From NCBI RefSeq assembly GCF_002878395.1, contig NC_061118.1, positions 87,095,359 to 87,159,358 on the forward strand: a stretch of 64,000 bases of DNA, given 5' to 3'. The position numbers were made by a program, and so were the translations under genes. This document shows, in pieces, positions 24,626 to 36,141 of the stretch. Below the pieces are notes generated by a model. The model searched no databases and was not told where the DNA came from. It saw nothing but the letters and a program-made list of their open reading frames with translations. Position 1 is the stretch's first letter; each line of letters starts with the position of its first letter. This DNA is from Capsicum annuum. Lineage: Eukaryota > Streptophyta > Magnoliopsida > Solanales > Solanaceae.

Positions 24626-24630
24626 GTCTT
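24626..24630. other. Target site duplication of element D (GTCTT), left copy
   Basis: GTCTT immediately before TGATGAG of D; the second copy is at 33112-33116, directly after the 3' LTR. Rejoining restores the Glu-Lys-Thr coding order of the host RT on the minus strand. Confidence 0.92.
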
Positions 24631-26087
24631 TGATGAGTTGTAAATTTACCACTCATTCACACTCAACATTCGTACGTAATACCTTGATTTGAATGAATAA
24701 ATAAGACATAATTATGATTAAATGCACTAATATCCACACTTTGCAGGCATAGAGCTGATTAGATCAAAAGATATGGATTGGAGCTAAAAATAATCAAAAG
24801 AAAGTAAAAAAACTGAAGCTGGAGACTTAGAGTAGGAACTAGCCCCAGTTACCACAGTCAAGAAAATTTAATCAAATACGGTCATAGAAGCTAATCACAG
24901 TCACGGTAAGTGCAGTCACGGCCAAGCCTGTGCAATCGCAGCAAGGTGGAAGAATGCAGCTCAAGGGCAAAACTGGAAATGCACATGGCTGATCCCAATT
25001 TTGACAAGAAGACTAAAACCCTAGAATAATTCATCATATTCCATCTTACCCAATAGTTAGACTTTGGTCTTCATTTCATAACCTCTATTTTTGGAGAAGA
25101 AAATATTATACAAATTTATGGTGAAGAATATATAGGAGTAACTTCTAAGCAGAGCAATAGCTCACTTCCATCGGAGATTTGTGGGAGTTCGAAGTTTGAA
25201 GTAATATTCACTTAGTCTACAATAAGTCATTTCAATGGAGATTATGGGTATATCATTGCTTATTTATCTTATGTGTAGCTAGATCTTCCTCTTGGGGTTA
25301 GGTACAAATAGGAAATAAAGTGTGTGTGTTTTGTTGTTGTTAGCCTCTATTTAGTTCTTGTTGAGGGATTTTATCATAACTTGACCAACTTGATTGGGAC
25401 TTATGGGTGAAAGCTCAAACTACCCATATGGGTTTGACGGGCAAAAAATCCAAACTCTAGAAAGTTCAAAGCCATCTTCAAAAAAGGGGTTTTGGGTGAA
25501 CTTTATGAATCCAAATAATTCTTGAAAGAGGGATGTGGAGACCAAAGAAATGGTAGACAATTATGTGTGTAGGTAGATAATCTATCACTATCTTTGACAT
25601 AAGGGTGATTGTGAAGTTAACTATACCATGGGTGTTGTCTGAGAAATAGAGATGCCTAAATTGAGGTTTGGTTACCAATTGTTGAACTCACCTATAAGGT
25701 ATTCGAAAGAATAAATGGATAAAAGTTTGGTGTTTTTTGGAAAGACTAGCATCAAAACCTATAACCAAACCTACCCACACTAAATCTCCTAAAGTGATGT
25801 TGACTATTAGCATCTACATGTCACTTCTCTTAGTAATACATAATCCCAAGATCCATGCTTGATTCTTTATACCCTAATTATTCATAGCCCCAAAATAGTG
25901 TAGATACCTACCTCCCCTATTTTTATATTTTTGTAACAGTTATTTGAATTTAACAAGTATCCATTATTTGGAATTAACTTGATCGCCACTCACATTGTTC
26001 CTTGTGGATTTGACCCCGACTCCAAAGTTTGATAAATTATTGACGACGATTGTCTTGCACTTAAATTGATGTGTAAGTTGAGCTTTA
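24631..26087 (+). repeat. 5' LTR of element D
   Basis: About 1.46 kb; direct repeat of 31614-33111. It starts TGATGAGTTGTAAATTTACC and ends near 'gagcttta'. It contains GCAATCGCAG/GGTCACGG-like words at 24856-24945 and a long stretch near 25390-26040 that matches the LTRs of B and C ('cccatatgggtttga', 'aaactctagaaa', 'cataatcccaagat'). Confidence 0.85.
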
Positions 26088-26094
26088 TAAAAAA

Positions 26095-26112
26095 TGGCTC
26101 TGTTGTTAGGGA
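26095..26112 (+). other. Primer binding site of element D (tRNA-Asp type, degraded)
   Basis: TGGCTCTGTTGTTAGGGA lines up with TGGCGCCGTTGCCGGGGA with five differences, mostly transitions. Confidence 0.7.
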
Positions 26113-26250
26113 ACAATTTGATGTATTAAGTTAATTTGGAATTTTAGCTTACTTGCTTGAATTCAGGCTTGTAAATATTTGTTTGTGATTTTCTTTTGTT
26201 TCTTGTGTTAGGTAGATTTTTATTTTTTATTTTTTATTTTACTTGTATCC

Positions 26251-27360
26251 ATGGCATCTTCTAAAAAATATGATTATTGTAGTTGGAAGTCATATCTTGA
26301 TGACCCATGTCCATATTGTGATGGACACCACTTCATGAGAGATTGTAAATATACTCCCGAGAGAGATAAAATCACCATCTCAATCCTATTGGGATTATGG
26401 TTATTCTTTATGTGGTGGCCCAAATGCCCCTCCCATTTTTATGCTAACCGAGTTGCTAGCTCCTCTTATGAGTTTGCTAGGTCCTATGAGGAGGATAAGG
26501 AAGAGAAACATATCAGATCCACTAGTCTTGAAGCAATGCTTCAAACTATTTTGGATTGGGTAACTACAATAAGGGAGAATGTCCAAGACATGCATCAATG
26601 CCATGAGGCATTTGGAAGGAAAATTGTCAAGAGAGAGGAAATGGGGAAATAAATCTTACTAATACCACTACCTTGCCCATTTCTTAAGAGAAGGCTAATC
26701 AAGAAGAGAAACCAGGCTATGATGATGAGCTTGGTAGTGAAGAATCCTCGGTGATTTCCCAATCAACTAAATCACATGATGTGGAAGATGTCCAAATAAA
26801 ATAAATGATACTAGAGTCAAAAGAAAAATCAAGGCACATCTTTTATGAAGACTCTAGTTCATTTTGGGGTAAAGATACTACGAAGAAGGCTATTTCAAAG
26901 TTAGGGATTGGACCTCATTCAAACCAGTTTTTGACATTATGCCTCAAGGATGTGATGAGAATCCATCCACCAAGACAAATAATGGATTGTGGGATGAAGG
27001 GACACGAATCCTATATTTTGGGAGTTAACACCCAAAGGAGCACATAGAAGCCCCACCATTAATGTTCAAGGAAATCAACTTCTAATGTGTAGTGAGTGTC
27101 CTATTGATGTCCTTACCTTTGCCCAAGGAACTAATCTAGAAATTTGATGTAAAGTTGGGTAAAAGATCATGTCTTCAAAATGGTAAGATCGAAGCTGTTT
27201 GTCATGTCCTCACATCTTCCAAGTTTTATCTTAGAAGACTTGAATCTTTTGTCCGTCTGCCGCTCATTACCTATTGAATGAAAGTTGGGACAGAGATTTA
27301 AATTTTCTAAGTAGAAACATAAAAGGAGATGGAGGAAGGATCGTGCCATGACATTAAACT
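26251..27360 (+). pseudogene. Element D gag-like remnant
   Basis: The ATG at 26251 opens a 133-codon frame with a zinc-knuckle-like CPYCDGHHFMRDC (C-x2-C-x3-H-x4-C) near residues 20-32. A helical segment follows ('SLEAMLQTILDWVTTIRENV') that resembles the post-capsid part of the gag in B and C. After the stop at 26650, further pieces are readable in shifted frames (26805-27047 and to about 27360), ending 'IAQWDATHHA'-like, but I do not recognise a domain in them. The N-terminal capsid seen in B and C is missing. The structural nature is inferred from position after the primer site and the knuckle-like motif. Non-functional. Confidence 0.5.
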
Positions 27361-28435
27361 AATCGCTCAATGGGACGCAACCCATCACGCCATAAAAAGT
27401 GACACATATCCTTTTTATTTATGCATGGTAGAGTAGATTACATTTTTTGTTTTATTCATGCATAATCCATTAAATGTTGGAACTCAGAGTAATATTGAGT
27501 GAAAGTGAGAAAGGAACGTGTGATATTGGCATGTTGGATTGAACAAAAGAGTGTAGGAGACCTAATCTTTGGTCTCAATTTCTGCGACCATGGTCTATGC
27601 CACCAAGATCGTAGAGGCTGCGTGACTACGATCGCAGAGCTACGACCGCGATCATGGTTAAGTCAGTTTAAATGAGCATCTGAATGCCAATTTCTCACAC
27701 ATATATCTTTCATAATTCTCTCAATTTTGTGTCTTTATATTTCTTGTCCAAGTGTCATTTCATTCCTACTGCATCAACCAAACTTGGTATTTTATCTTAA
27801 CTAACTGATTCTTAACTTAATTGCATGCTTAGAACTTATAGTTTAGAGAAAGGCTTAAATTAAAGCTTCAATTACAAACTGCATGCTTGTTGATGATTAT
27901 TGTTATGGTTAGCTATTGTAATTGGTGTACACACTAATGGGGAAGTCTAAAGTACCCATTTTTAAGTGTTAAACAGTTGAAATGATCGTGTACACTGTGT
28001 GTTTGATTTAATACCCCAATGAGTTCAATTTAAATTCTTTCAAGTTTGGGGATATAATCCCATATTCGAGGCTTAAATTCTTTATTTATAATGTTGATAT
28101 GCCTAGTTGAAGCAATGAATTAGGTTTAAAATTATGTTTTGAGCATTGTGCAGAATCTGTCGACTCAGGTCTTAGGTACCACGATCACGATCCCGATGAC
28201 CTCGATCGAGGTCCCAATGACTACGATTATGGCACCGTGCTTATGGTCAATGCTCTATGATTGCCATACCTGAGGGTGGTGTCTGTAGAAACCAAAATTT
28301 CTGCACATCCATTTTTGCCCCCAAAACCCTCTATGACACTGCCATATTAACTTATATGTTTGATCTAGCATATTTTTAGTATGATAATGCAAATAAGGTC
28401 TGAGTTGCACTACTTACAGGTTCTAAGCCTCAAAT
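27361..28435 (+). other. Element D leader of ORF3, non-coding
   Basis: No gene. It matches the same interval in C. It contains CpG words (CGATCGCAG, CGACCGCGATCATGG at 27575-27660; more at 28155-28265), a GGGGAAGTCTAAAGTACCCAT motif at 27938-27959, and an acceptor-like ACTTACAG ending at 28419, 16 bases before the ORF3 ATG. Confidence 0.6.
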
Positions 28436-29678
28436 ATGGAAGACTTTGACAATACCAGATTTATGGCCACACAATGCCAGAACCTCTACGAAGAAGGCCT
28501 GCTAAGAACTAAGTTGCTCCCTAAAAGGAGTATCAGCTTCGATAAAGTGGAGGAAAAGTTCTCAAGTTTTCATGCCATACTTAATCAGACCGGGGGGATA
28601 TGCTTTTCCCAGGATCCTTGTGTTACTAATGAGCAATAGATACATGAATTCTATGTTAATCTAAGCATAGCTTCTTTCACAAACCTGGTAATACTATTAG
28701 AGGAATGCAAGTGAACTTTGGGACAGAGCAGATCAACGAGGTATATGGGCTCCCAGATGCTGACATGTAGTAGTTTCATGAAAAGGGATGTAAGACAGGG
28801 ACCTGGATGAAAGATATTTAATGTGCTGGCAAAGAGGTTCCCTGGGTCACCACCTAAAGAAATATTCCAATGAATGATTTCACATTTGAGGCCAGGCTTT
28901 GGCTAAATATCATCATTAGTCGAGTGTCTCCATGCACTCACATGACCACTATCATAGACATATGAGCTCAAATGGTGGCCTATATTCTCTCTAGCATCGC
29001 TCTGAATATAGGAGATATTATGAGCTTAGAGTGGAGGTACTTTAGAAATCATGAAGGTGCATATCTTCTCCTCTCTTCCCTTATCACAGAGCTATATAGG
29101 AGGGCACGGGTGGAGGAGTATGCTATAGATACCTGGGTGCTCCCAAGCCCCTGTATTTTTTGCTCAAATTTAGAGGTGAGAGTGCCCCAAGCCTAACCAA
29201 TAAGAGTAAAATAGACTTGAGCAAATCAATCCAAAAGGATACAGACTCTTGCAAACCCTCATCAGCCACCGCCTTCATCTCTGGTAAAATGCAAGTACTG
29301 AGGGGAACTATTATCCAAACTGCCTCAGGGACTGGGAGAGTCTTCTACTACTTTCCACTCATATGTTTCTTAGTCAAACTATGAGAAATACAGAGAGGAT
29401 CAGAAGAAGCAGGGAGCCACAGTCACCAGCTTAGAGAGAGCTTATTCAGCCTTAGTTGCATCACACAAAGACCTCAGGAATTCACATAAAAAGATGCTGA
29501 AGAAAGATAATCTCTTTAGGAAGATGTGGAAGGGGATAAAGGACATCTCAAGGTGCTCAAGCCCAATCATCGACTACCTTCACCTAGGTTGGATAGTGAG
29601 GACGAGGCCCCTGTTGACTGGTCTGCTAATGATATTGATAGTGATAGTGTAGAGCCAGCAGGGAAGAGTAGTTCTTGA
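28436..29678 (+). pseudogene. Element D ORF3 remnant (plant transposon protein domain)
   Basis: The ATG at 28436 starts a 67-codon open part ('MEDFDNTRFMATQC', 'LLPKRSISFDKVEEKF'). Degraded blocks follow that keep the layout of the Athila third ORF: 'FYVNLSIASFTN' at about 28650, 'QVNFGTEQINEVYGLPDA' at 28706-28764, then 'MNDFTFEARLWLNIIIS' near 28870. An open block at 28972-29196 reads 'MVAYILSSIALNIGDIM...YLLLSSLITELYRRARVEEY'. The C-terminus is acidic ('NDIDSDSVEPAGKSSS') and ends at TGA 29676-29678. C has a closely similar ORF3 with the same acidic tail. The function is unknown; RNA binding or a cofactor role is only speculation. Frame changes and stops make it inactive. Confidence 0.65.
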
Positions 29679-31613
29679 TGCATATTTAGGGAGACCCCTC
29701 TTACTCTTGCCTTATTACATATACAGTGAGGACACCGCATTCCTTTTAGTTGGGGGTGCCCCCAGATTTGTATTATTTTGGTGATGTATTGTTGGTATTT
29801 CTTTTTTATGCTATTTTTGGATGACATTCTGGATATTATTTTGTTTTTGGTTTTAGGATGCTACATTTTTTGGCACCCTGATGGCGTCCACGTTTTATGG
29901 ACTAGCATGTGGTTTTTACTTTTAGTTTTTCTTTTACTTTATTTTTATGTTGATATTGGTGATGCATGACTCGTTGTGCCCTCTGATAGATTGAGTGACA
30001 ATATTCTTAAGGGTAAAACATTGTATTTGGGTTTGGAGATATAGATGCAGGGAAATTCTAAGTACCCATAGCATAAGTTTTATGGATATAGGGAAATTCT
30101 TAGATCCCGAGTTATTATAGATGCAGGAGAATTCTGAGTACCTATGGTATTGTAAAATTGTAAATTTAGGGTCATATTGTGCACTATTGGTGAAGTCTGA
30201 GTAGCCATATGGTTGGTTTACCCATTTTGAGCCAAAATATGAGGCTAAGGCTTGGGTTGGTGCCATAATATGGCAAATTGTGTGGGACTAATGTAATATG
30301 AACAACTCCCTCCGTCCAAATTTTTCAAAAATCAAGGACAATGACGTGAGCAATGTTGTAACAAAACTTTTTCTCTTTTGATGGATCCATAAATTTTTGA
30401 CTGGTGAATAGAAATAGATACTCTAAATTTTATCTCTAACAGGAGGGACATTTGGGCTCCCTTGGCAAATTTTGCATGCCATGTGTGGTGAGCTATTTGC
30501 ATTCATCTCTTGTATACTTATGTTATCTAGAAATTGTCCTATTAGTCTTTCAAAGCTAATTTTGACTATAGTTGATTGGAAAAATGATCTTAGTCCGTCT
30601 TTGTGACTTTGGAAATCACTTTAGCCTAAAAATCCTACTCGTGCAATAAGTATAGTCCCTAGTTACCCAATTTGAGCCTTTGGACCTTTCTTTGGAAAAC
30701 ACATTACAAGCCATGAACCATTCTTTTATCCTTATTTTGAGCCATACCACCTTGAACTTGAAAATGCAACGTAAGTCTAAAAGCCTAAGTTGGGGGTTGT
30801 AAAGATTGATGGAAGAGAGTTTAGAGCCACAAAGTTGTTAGTGAAATGCCTAATCTGCCTAAGCTTTGAAAACTAATGAATAGAAAAAGAAAGAGTTCAA
30901 CAAAGGAAACAAAAGGTAGGCATATGAAAAGAGAGAAAACAAAGGCATATGAATAGAGAGAAAAAACAAAGAGGAGTGGCCCATAGTCGAAAAGGCAGAT
31001 TAAATGGTGTAATGTAGATGTTCAAGGAAGGGTGTGTGATGTTATTCCCAAATTATATCCTACCCTAATCCAACCCTATGTTACAAGCTTAAAAAGTACT
31101 TTGAGATCTCCGACCATGTACTTTCTTTGTAGTGGCGATTGAAAATAGGCGAAAGCCTATGGTATGACACTTGTTGCATAGATATTTCTTTTGTGAGGGA
31201 GAGAGTTTTTGCACTTAAAATTCCTTGTTGCATATTTGGTAGCTTGGTGTGTGGAATTCTCTTTTTTGTGAGGTTGTCATGTGAAACAAATTGAGGTGGC
31301 TGATTTATCACCTTTCGAGCATTGAGGCAAGTGGAGTATAATTTAGTTTTATCAAAAAGTGAGTCAATTCTAGAGCATCCGCTTATGTTGCTTGATTGCT
31401 CTTTGAATTCCTATGTAACCTTAGATATTGCATCTTATGATAAGGGGTGTAGTGGAAAATAGCTTAGCCCATGTGCAATGAGCTAATTGTGGTAGTTACT
31501 AAGGTTGAAGTCATGGTGATCTTTAAGGCATAAAGTTTGGGCATAGAAAATAGTGTCTCATGGTAAGAGGTAGTGTTGCTTGAGGACAAATGAAAGCTTT
31601 AAGTTAGGGGTGT
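29679..31613 (+). other. Element D 3' untranslated region and polypurine tract
   Basis: About 1.9 kb without a supported gene. 29679-30260 matches the 3' region of B and C. Four copies of a GAAGTCTGAGTACCCAT-like motif lie at 30047-30070, 30089-30112, 30124-30147 and 30188-30212. 30300-31600 has no homolog in this window. The purine tract AAGTTAGGGGTGT (31601-31613) abuts the 3' LTR. Confidence 0.65.
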
Positions 31614-33111
31614 TGATGAGTGGTAATTTTATCACTCATTCTCACTCAATATTCGTGTACAATACCTTGTTTTGAAAGAATATAAGAGACATCATTGTCA
31701 TGAAATGCTCTAATATCCACACTTTGTAGGCATAGTGTTGATTAGATAAAAGATATGGATTGGAGCTGAAAATGATCAAATGGAAGCAAGAAAGTGTATT
31801 TGAAAACTTAGACAAGGCACTGGTCTCAATAACCGCAGTCGTAGTCAGATGACCATAATCATGGCAGCCAAGCAAATTCAATAAATCACAATCGCAGAAG
31901 CTAATCACGGTTGCAGCCAAGCCTGTGCGATCACAATAAGGCGGAAGAATGCATCCCAAGGAAAGACCTAGAAATGCACATGGTTGATCCTAATTTTGAC
32001 AAAAAGACTCAAACCCTAGAATAATTCATCATTTTCCATCTTACCCAATAGTTAGGTTTTGTTCTTAAGATCCTAGCCTCCATTTTCGGAGAAGAAAATA
32101 TTGTACAAATTTTAGGTGAAGAATATATTGTAGTAACTTCTAAGTGGAGGAATAGCTCACTTTCATTAAAGATTTGTGGGAGTTCAAAGTTTAAAGTAAC
32201 ATTCACTTGGTCTTCAATAAATCATTTCAATGGATATTATGGGTATATTATTTCTTATTGATCTTATGTGTAGCTAGATCTTCCTCTTGGGGTTAGGTAC
32301 GAATAGGGAATAAAGTGTGTGTGTGTTTTGTTATTGTTAGCCTCTATTTATTAGTTCTTGTTGATGGGTTTCATCGTTTCTTTACCAACTTGATTGGGAT
32401 TTATCGGTGAAAGCTCTAACTACCCATATGGGTTTGATCGGTAAAAACTCCAAACTCTAGAAAGTTCAAAGCCATCTTTAAAAAAGGGTTTCTAGGTGAA
32501 CTTTAGGAATCCATATCATCCTTGAAAGAGGGATGTGAAGACCAAAGAAATGGTAGACAATTATATATATAGTTGGCTAACCTATCACTATCTTATACAT
32601 AAGGGTGGTTGTGAAGTTGACTATACCATGGGTGTCGTCCTAGAAATAGGGATGCCTAAATTGAGGTTTGGTTACCAATTGTTGAACACACCTTTTAGGT
32701 ATTCAAAAGAAACAATGGGTGAAAGTTTGGTGTTTTGTTGAAAGACTAGAATCAAAACCTATAATCAAACCTACCCACACTTGATCTACTAAACTGATGT
32801 TGACTATTAGCATCCACATGTCACTTCCCTTAGAAATACATAATCCCAAGATCCGTGCTTAATTATTTATACACTAATTATTTATAGCCCCAAATTTATA
32901 CTAGAAAAAAAAACATTAGTGTAGATACCTATCTACCCCTTTTTATATTTTTGTAACATTTGTTTGAATTTAACAAGTATTCATCATTTTGAATTAACTT
33001 TATCACCACTCACATTATTCCTCGTGGATTCAACCCCGACTCCAAAGTTGGATAAATATTTTGACGACGACTGCCTTGCACTTAAATTGACGTTTGAGTT
33101 GAGCACTATTA
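31614..33111 (+). repeat. 3' LTR of element D
   Basis: About 1.5 kb, starting TGATGAGTGGTAATTTTATC, direct repeat of 24631-26087. It differs by a short insertion near 32900 (an A-rich run) and many substitutions. It ends '..gagcactatta' and is followed by GTCTT. Confidence 0.85.
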
Positions 33112-33116
33112 GTCTT

Positions 33117-33720
33117 CTCTTGATTCTCTGGTGCAACAGTAATCTGATTATAACTTGAATACCCATCAAGAAACTAGTACTATTCTCTGCCAGCTAACCG
33201 TCTAACATCTGGTCCATAAAGGGCATGGGAAAGTGTTCTTTCTAAGTCCATGCATTCAATTTTCATTAATCCATGCATACTCTCCACCTTGTGACCCCCA
33301 AAAATGCATATTGCAAATGAGAAGGGAGGGCCTTTAACTCTAAGACAGAGGGATCCTTAATGGATGGGTGAGCCGGTGGAGTAGTTCTATTATTCAAATC
33401 CAGATCAAGCTTCTTTGATGCATAAACATGGTAACCACTACCATAGAGTGCGCACACCATCTCATCATTCTCATCAATACCATCACTATAAAAATTCATG
33501 ATCACGGTTGCAAGAGCCTTCACACCTAACCTTTCTTCAATAGAAATAGTATGAGCAGAACCATCATCCCAAAGAGCAACAGCATCAATATCATGGAATG
33601 AATTTTCCTCATCATCATACATATCAATCACAGATATCACTCCCAACTCATCAAGTTGCTTTATAGATTTGCATACGTTGAATGTCACATATTCATCATT
33701 GAGCCTTAGCATTAGAAATC
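33117..33720 (-). pseudogene. Element E PR-RT linker and N-terminal RT remnant
   Basis: On the minus strand, 33712-33266 is a 148-codon open stretch (MLRLNDEYVTF..., acidic, ending 'LPSHLQYAFLG'), the typical linker between protease and RT in Athila pol. The next part, usually carrying the RT fingers, is deleted or scrambled (33290-33220). Then 'FPMPFMDQMLD' and a decayed 'GYSGYNQ'-like block lead through 'VAPENQEK' into the break caused by element D at 33117. The reading continues at 24625 on the other side of D. The catalytic Asp block FLDGYSG is only partly readable, because a frame change lies inside it. Confidence 0.75.
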
Positions 33721-36040
33721 CTTTCTCCAGATTAATGTCCTACATGTTACCCAAAATAGTCTTCCAAAAATAATTGGGACTTGAAATTCCACTTCCCAGT
33801 CTAATATTACAAAATCAAAAAGAAATATAAAAGAAGATACTTTTACCAATACGTCATAAAGGATACCAATTGGTTTTTTTCTATTTTGTCAGCCATTACT
33901 AGTCTCATGGTAGTTATTTTGGGAGCTCTCAACCCGAACTACCTGAATATGGAAAAGGGAATGAGGTTGATGCTAGCCCCTAAATCACATAATGCTCGAG
34001 TGAAGTTAAAAAATCTAATAGTGCAAGGTATTATGAAAGTGCCAGGATCCTTCTTATTCTCTACCAAAGATCTAGTAACTACAGCACTACAATGATGAAT
34101 ATCGTCGACTGGCTCATAGCTGACTAACCTCTTCTTGGTGATAAAATCCTTCATGAATTTTACATACCCTAGTATTTGCTCCAATGTCTCTACAAGCTAA
34201 TTGTTGACTGTTAACTCTTTTAACATAGAAAGAAAATTTGATACTTACCTTCGTCTTGTTTCTTTCTCAGCCTTTGAGAAAAGGGAGGCGGGGGTTTTGG
34301 AATAAGCTTCAACACGGATTTCTCAACCTTGTCTTTTTCTTTGTCCTCTTTACCACTGCCTTTTACCTCAATGGGATCATCATTATATTTGTGCTCAGCT
34401 ACAGTAGGAACAGGTGGGTCTATAATGATTTTACCACTCTGAGTCGTAATGGCATGGTAATTAGCATCATTCTTCAAATTTTGAACTGTATTACTAGGGA
34501 GAGTGCCCAGTTGCCTCGGATTTACTGTGGCTAATATTTGACTGAATTGTTGCTCCAACTGTTTGATTGTTGTGGCATAAAAACTATTTGTGTGTTTATT
34601 GACTTTCTTATCCTTTGAATAATTTTGACAGAAGTCCCTTCATTCTTGATTCTGAATTAATACTCCCAGATGGAACATACGTATCACTCGTCTCCTTGTA
34701 GTCATCTTTTTTATGCCGATAACCATCTCTCTCTCTACTTTTATCTCAGTATCTATCATTATAGTAGTTTCAACCTAGATTCCCTTACCCTTGCACTCGG
34801 AAATCCGCCAACCTATGATCAAGATACTTTGTTTCCTATTATGATTCAATCTCAAATATTTTCGAAGTAGATTCCTAAATCATAACTGCATTTACCTTTT
34901 CAGTACCCATTGCTGCAAATTGCTTAGTAAGGAGCCCAATATCTGTCTGAAGTTGAGCAACCTCTTGTGTAACCATGTCATTATTCACTCCATAATCACC
35001 AGATGCTCTTATAACATATGCACCCACACCACGTTCAGCTTCTCTCATATGCCATCCTTTATTGGTCACTAGATATCATCTAACATCTTTTCTGCATAGT
35101 CACACCAAAGATGAATAAGTGTGCCTTCTAAAATAGTATCTGTCATTGGTCTTGAAATGACTATCAGTGATCTATAGAAGATTTCCAGCAAATTTGACCC
35201 TCTGATTCTGTGATTTGGTACCATACTCAGCTTCTTCTTAAACCTAAACCACGTCTCATACAAAGATTCTGTAGGTAACTATCTGAATTTATAAATTTCA
35301 TCTTTCAACTGCATCATTCTTTTTGGAGGAAAAAAATTGATAAAAAAATTTCTGCAACTCATGCCAATAAGTAATTGAACCTCTTGAAAGTTTCCCCAAC
35401 CATAGTGATGCTTCTCCAATAAGCGAAAATGGGAAAAACCTCAACCTCAAAGATTTTTAGTCTACCCCCAAAATGGTATAAGATGTGCAGATCCCAGTAA
35501 AGATAGGAAGATACATATTTTCATCATCAGTTGTTGCTCCCTAAATACACCTTTTAAGTTCAACGGCTGGATCATAGCACTAGTAATGTCAAACTTTACA
35601 TTGGGGGGTAGAGTTGGAGGAATAATTACTCCTATCTCAGTCGGTTCAATATAACCCATATCCTCATCATCTTCCTCATATGGTTGTAAAGGATGGTAAG
35701 CTGGGAGTAATGGGCCTCTGCCTCTGTAAACTCGATCACCCACTTATCTCATCCTGACTAATTCTCTATTCTAAGCTCTCCTATCCTTTTTAGTTAACCT
35801 AGCCTCTTCAAATTCTTATCTCTCTTGCACTAATAGTTGTTGCATCTATCTATCTGTAAAATTCTGAGCATCAAATAAAGCGCGCAAGAGTTTCACATTT
35901 GGATCAATAGGTGGATCTTAAATCCTATATGGAACACCATCACAGACGTGTTCTGCCATTCTTCTCGGTGTTTAAAGTATCCTTTCTGGCTCTGGATCAA
36001 AAGGGAGCAGGGGATTACCTCTACTCCTAGTGTTCGACAT
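33721..36040 (-). pseudogene. Element E gag and protease remnant
   Basis: I place the start at ATG 36040 (MSNTRSRGNPLLPFDPEPER), shortly after the primer site. Conserved Athila gag pieces follow in changing frames: 35743-35462 (Tyr/Pro-rich, 'IPPTLPPNVKFDITSAMIQ'), 35263-35069 ('SLYETWFRFKKKLSMVPNH', a Retrotrans_gag-like block) and 34558-34220 ('NYHAITTQSGKIIIDPPVP', with a Lys/Pro-rich end). The protease block is in 34184-33939, where 'TRALCDLGASINLIPFSIF' carries the D-L-G active site variant typical of this lineage. There are at least six stops or frame changes. Confidence 0.8.
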
Positions 36041-36116
36041 ACACCAACGTATGCCCAATCAAAAACAGAAAATAAAACTTACAAACCTCACCAAATTTAA
36101 TCAATAATAACACCTT

Positions 36117-36140
36117 CCTCCCCAGCAACAGTGCCAAAAT
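36117..36140 (-). other. Primer binding site of element E (tRNA-Asp type)
   Basis: The minus strand reads TTTTGGCACTGTTGCTGGGG directly after the LTR end, close to TGGCGCCGTTGCCGGGGA. Confidence 0.8.
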
Positions 36141-36141
36141 T

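Larger units (their letters stand above)
24631..33111 (+). mobile_element. Element D: complete non-autonomous Athila-like element, 8.5 kb
   Basis: It has two LTRs starting TGATGAG (24631 and 31614), a tRNA-Asp-type primer site, a short gag-like remnant, an ORF3 remnant, a purine tract before the 3' LTR, and a perfect 5-bp target duplication GTCTT. No protease, RT, RNase H or integrase sequence is visible in the 5.5 kb interior. It is inserted in the RT of element E in the opposite orientation. Movement would need enzymes from a relative such as E. Confidence 0.88.

Noticed and set aside
30307..30450. Possible Stowaway-like MITE (CTCCCTCCGTCC ... GGAGGGAC)
   Set aside because: The right end is only a partial inverted match and no TA duplication is visible, so it is not supportable by eye.
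33266..33712. 148-codon open frame as an independent host gene
   Set aside because: It lies in frame order between Athila protease and RT and has the usual acidic linker ending; it is part of element E.
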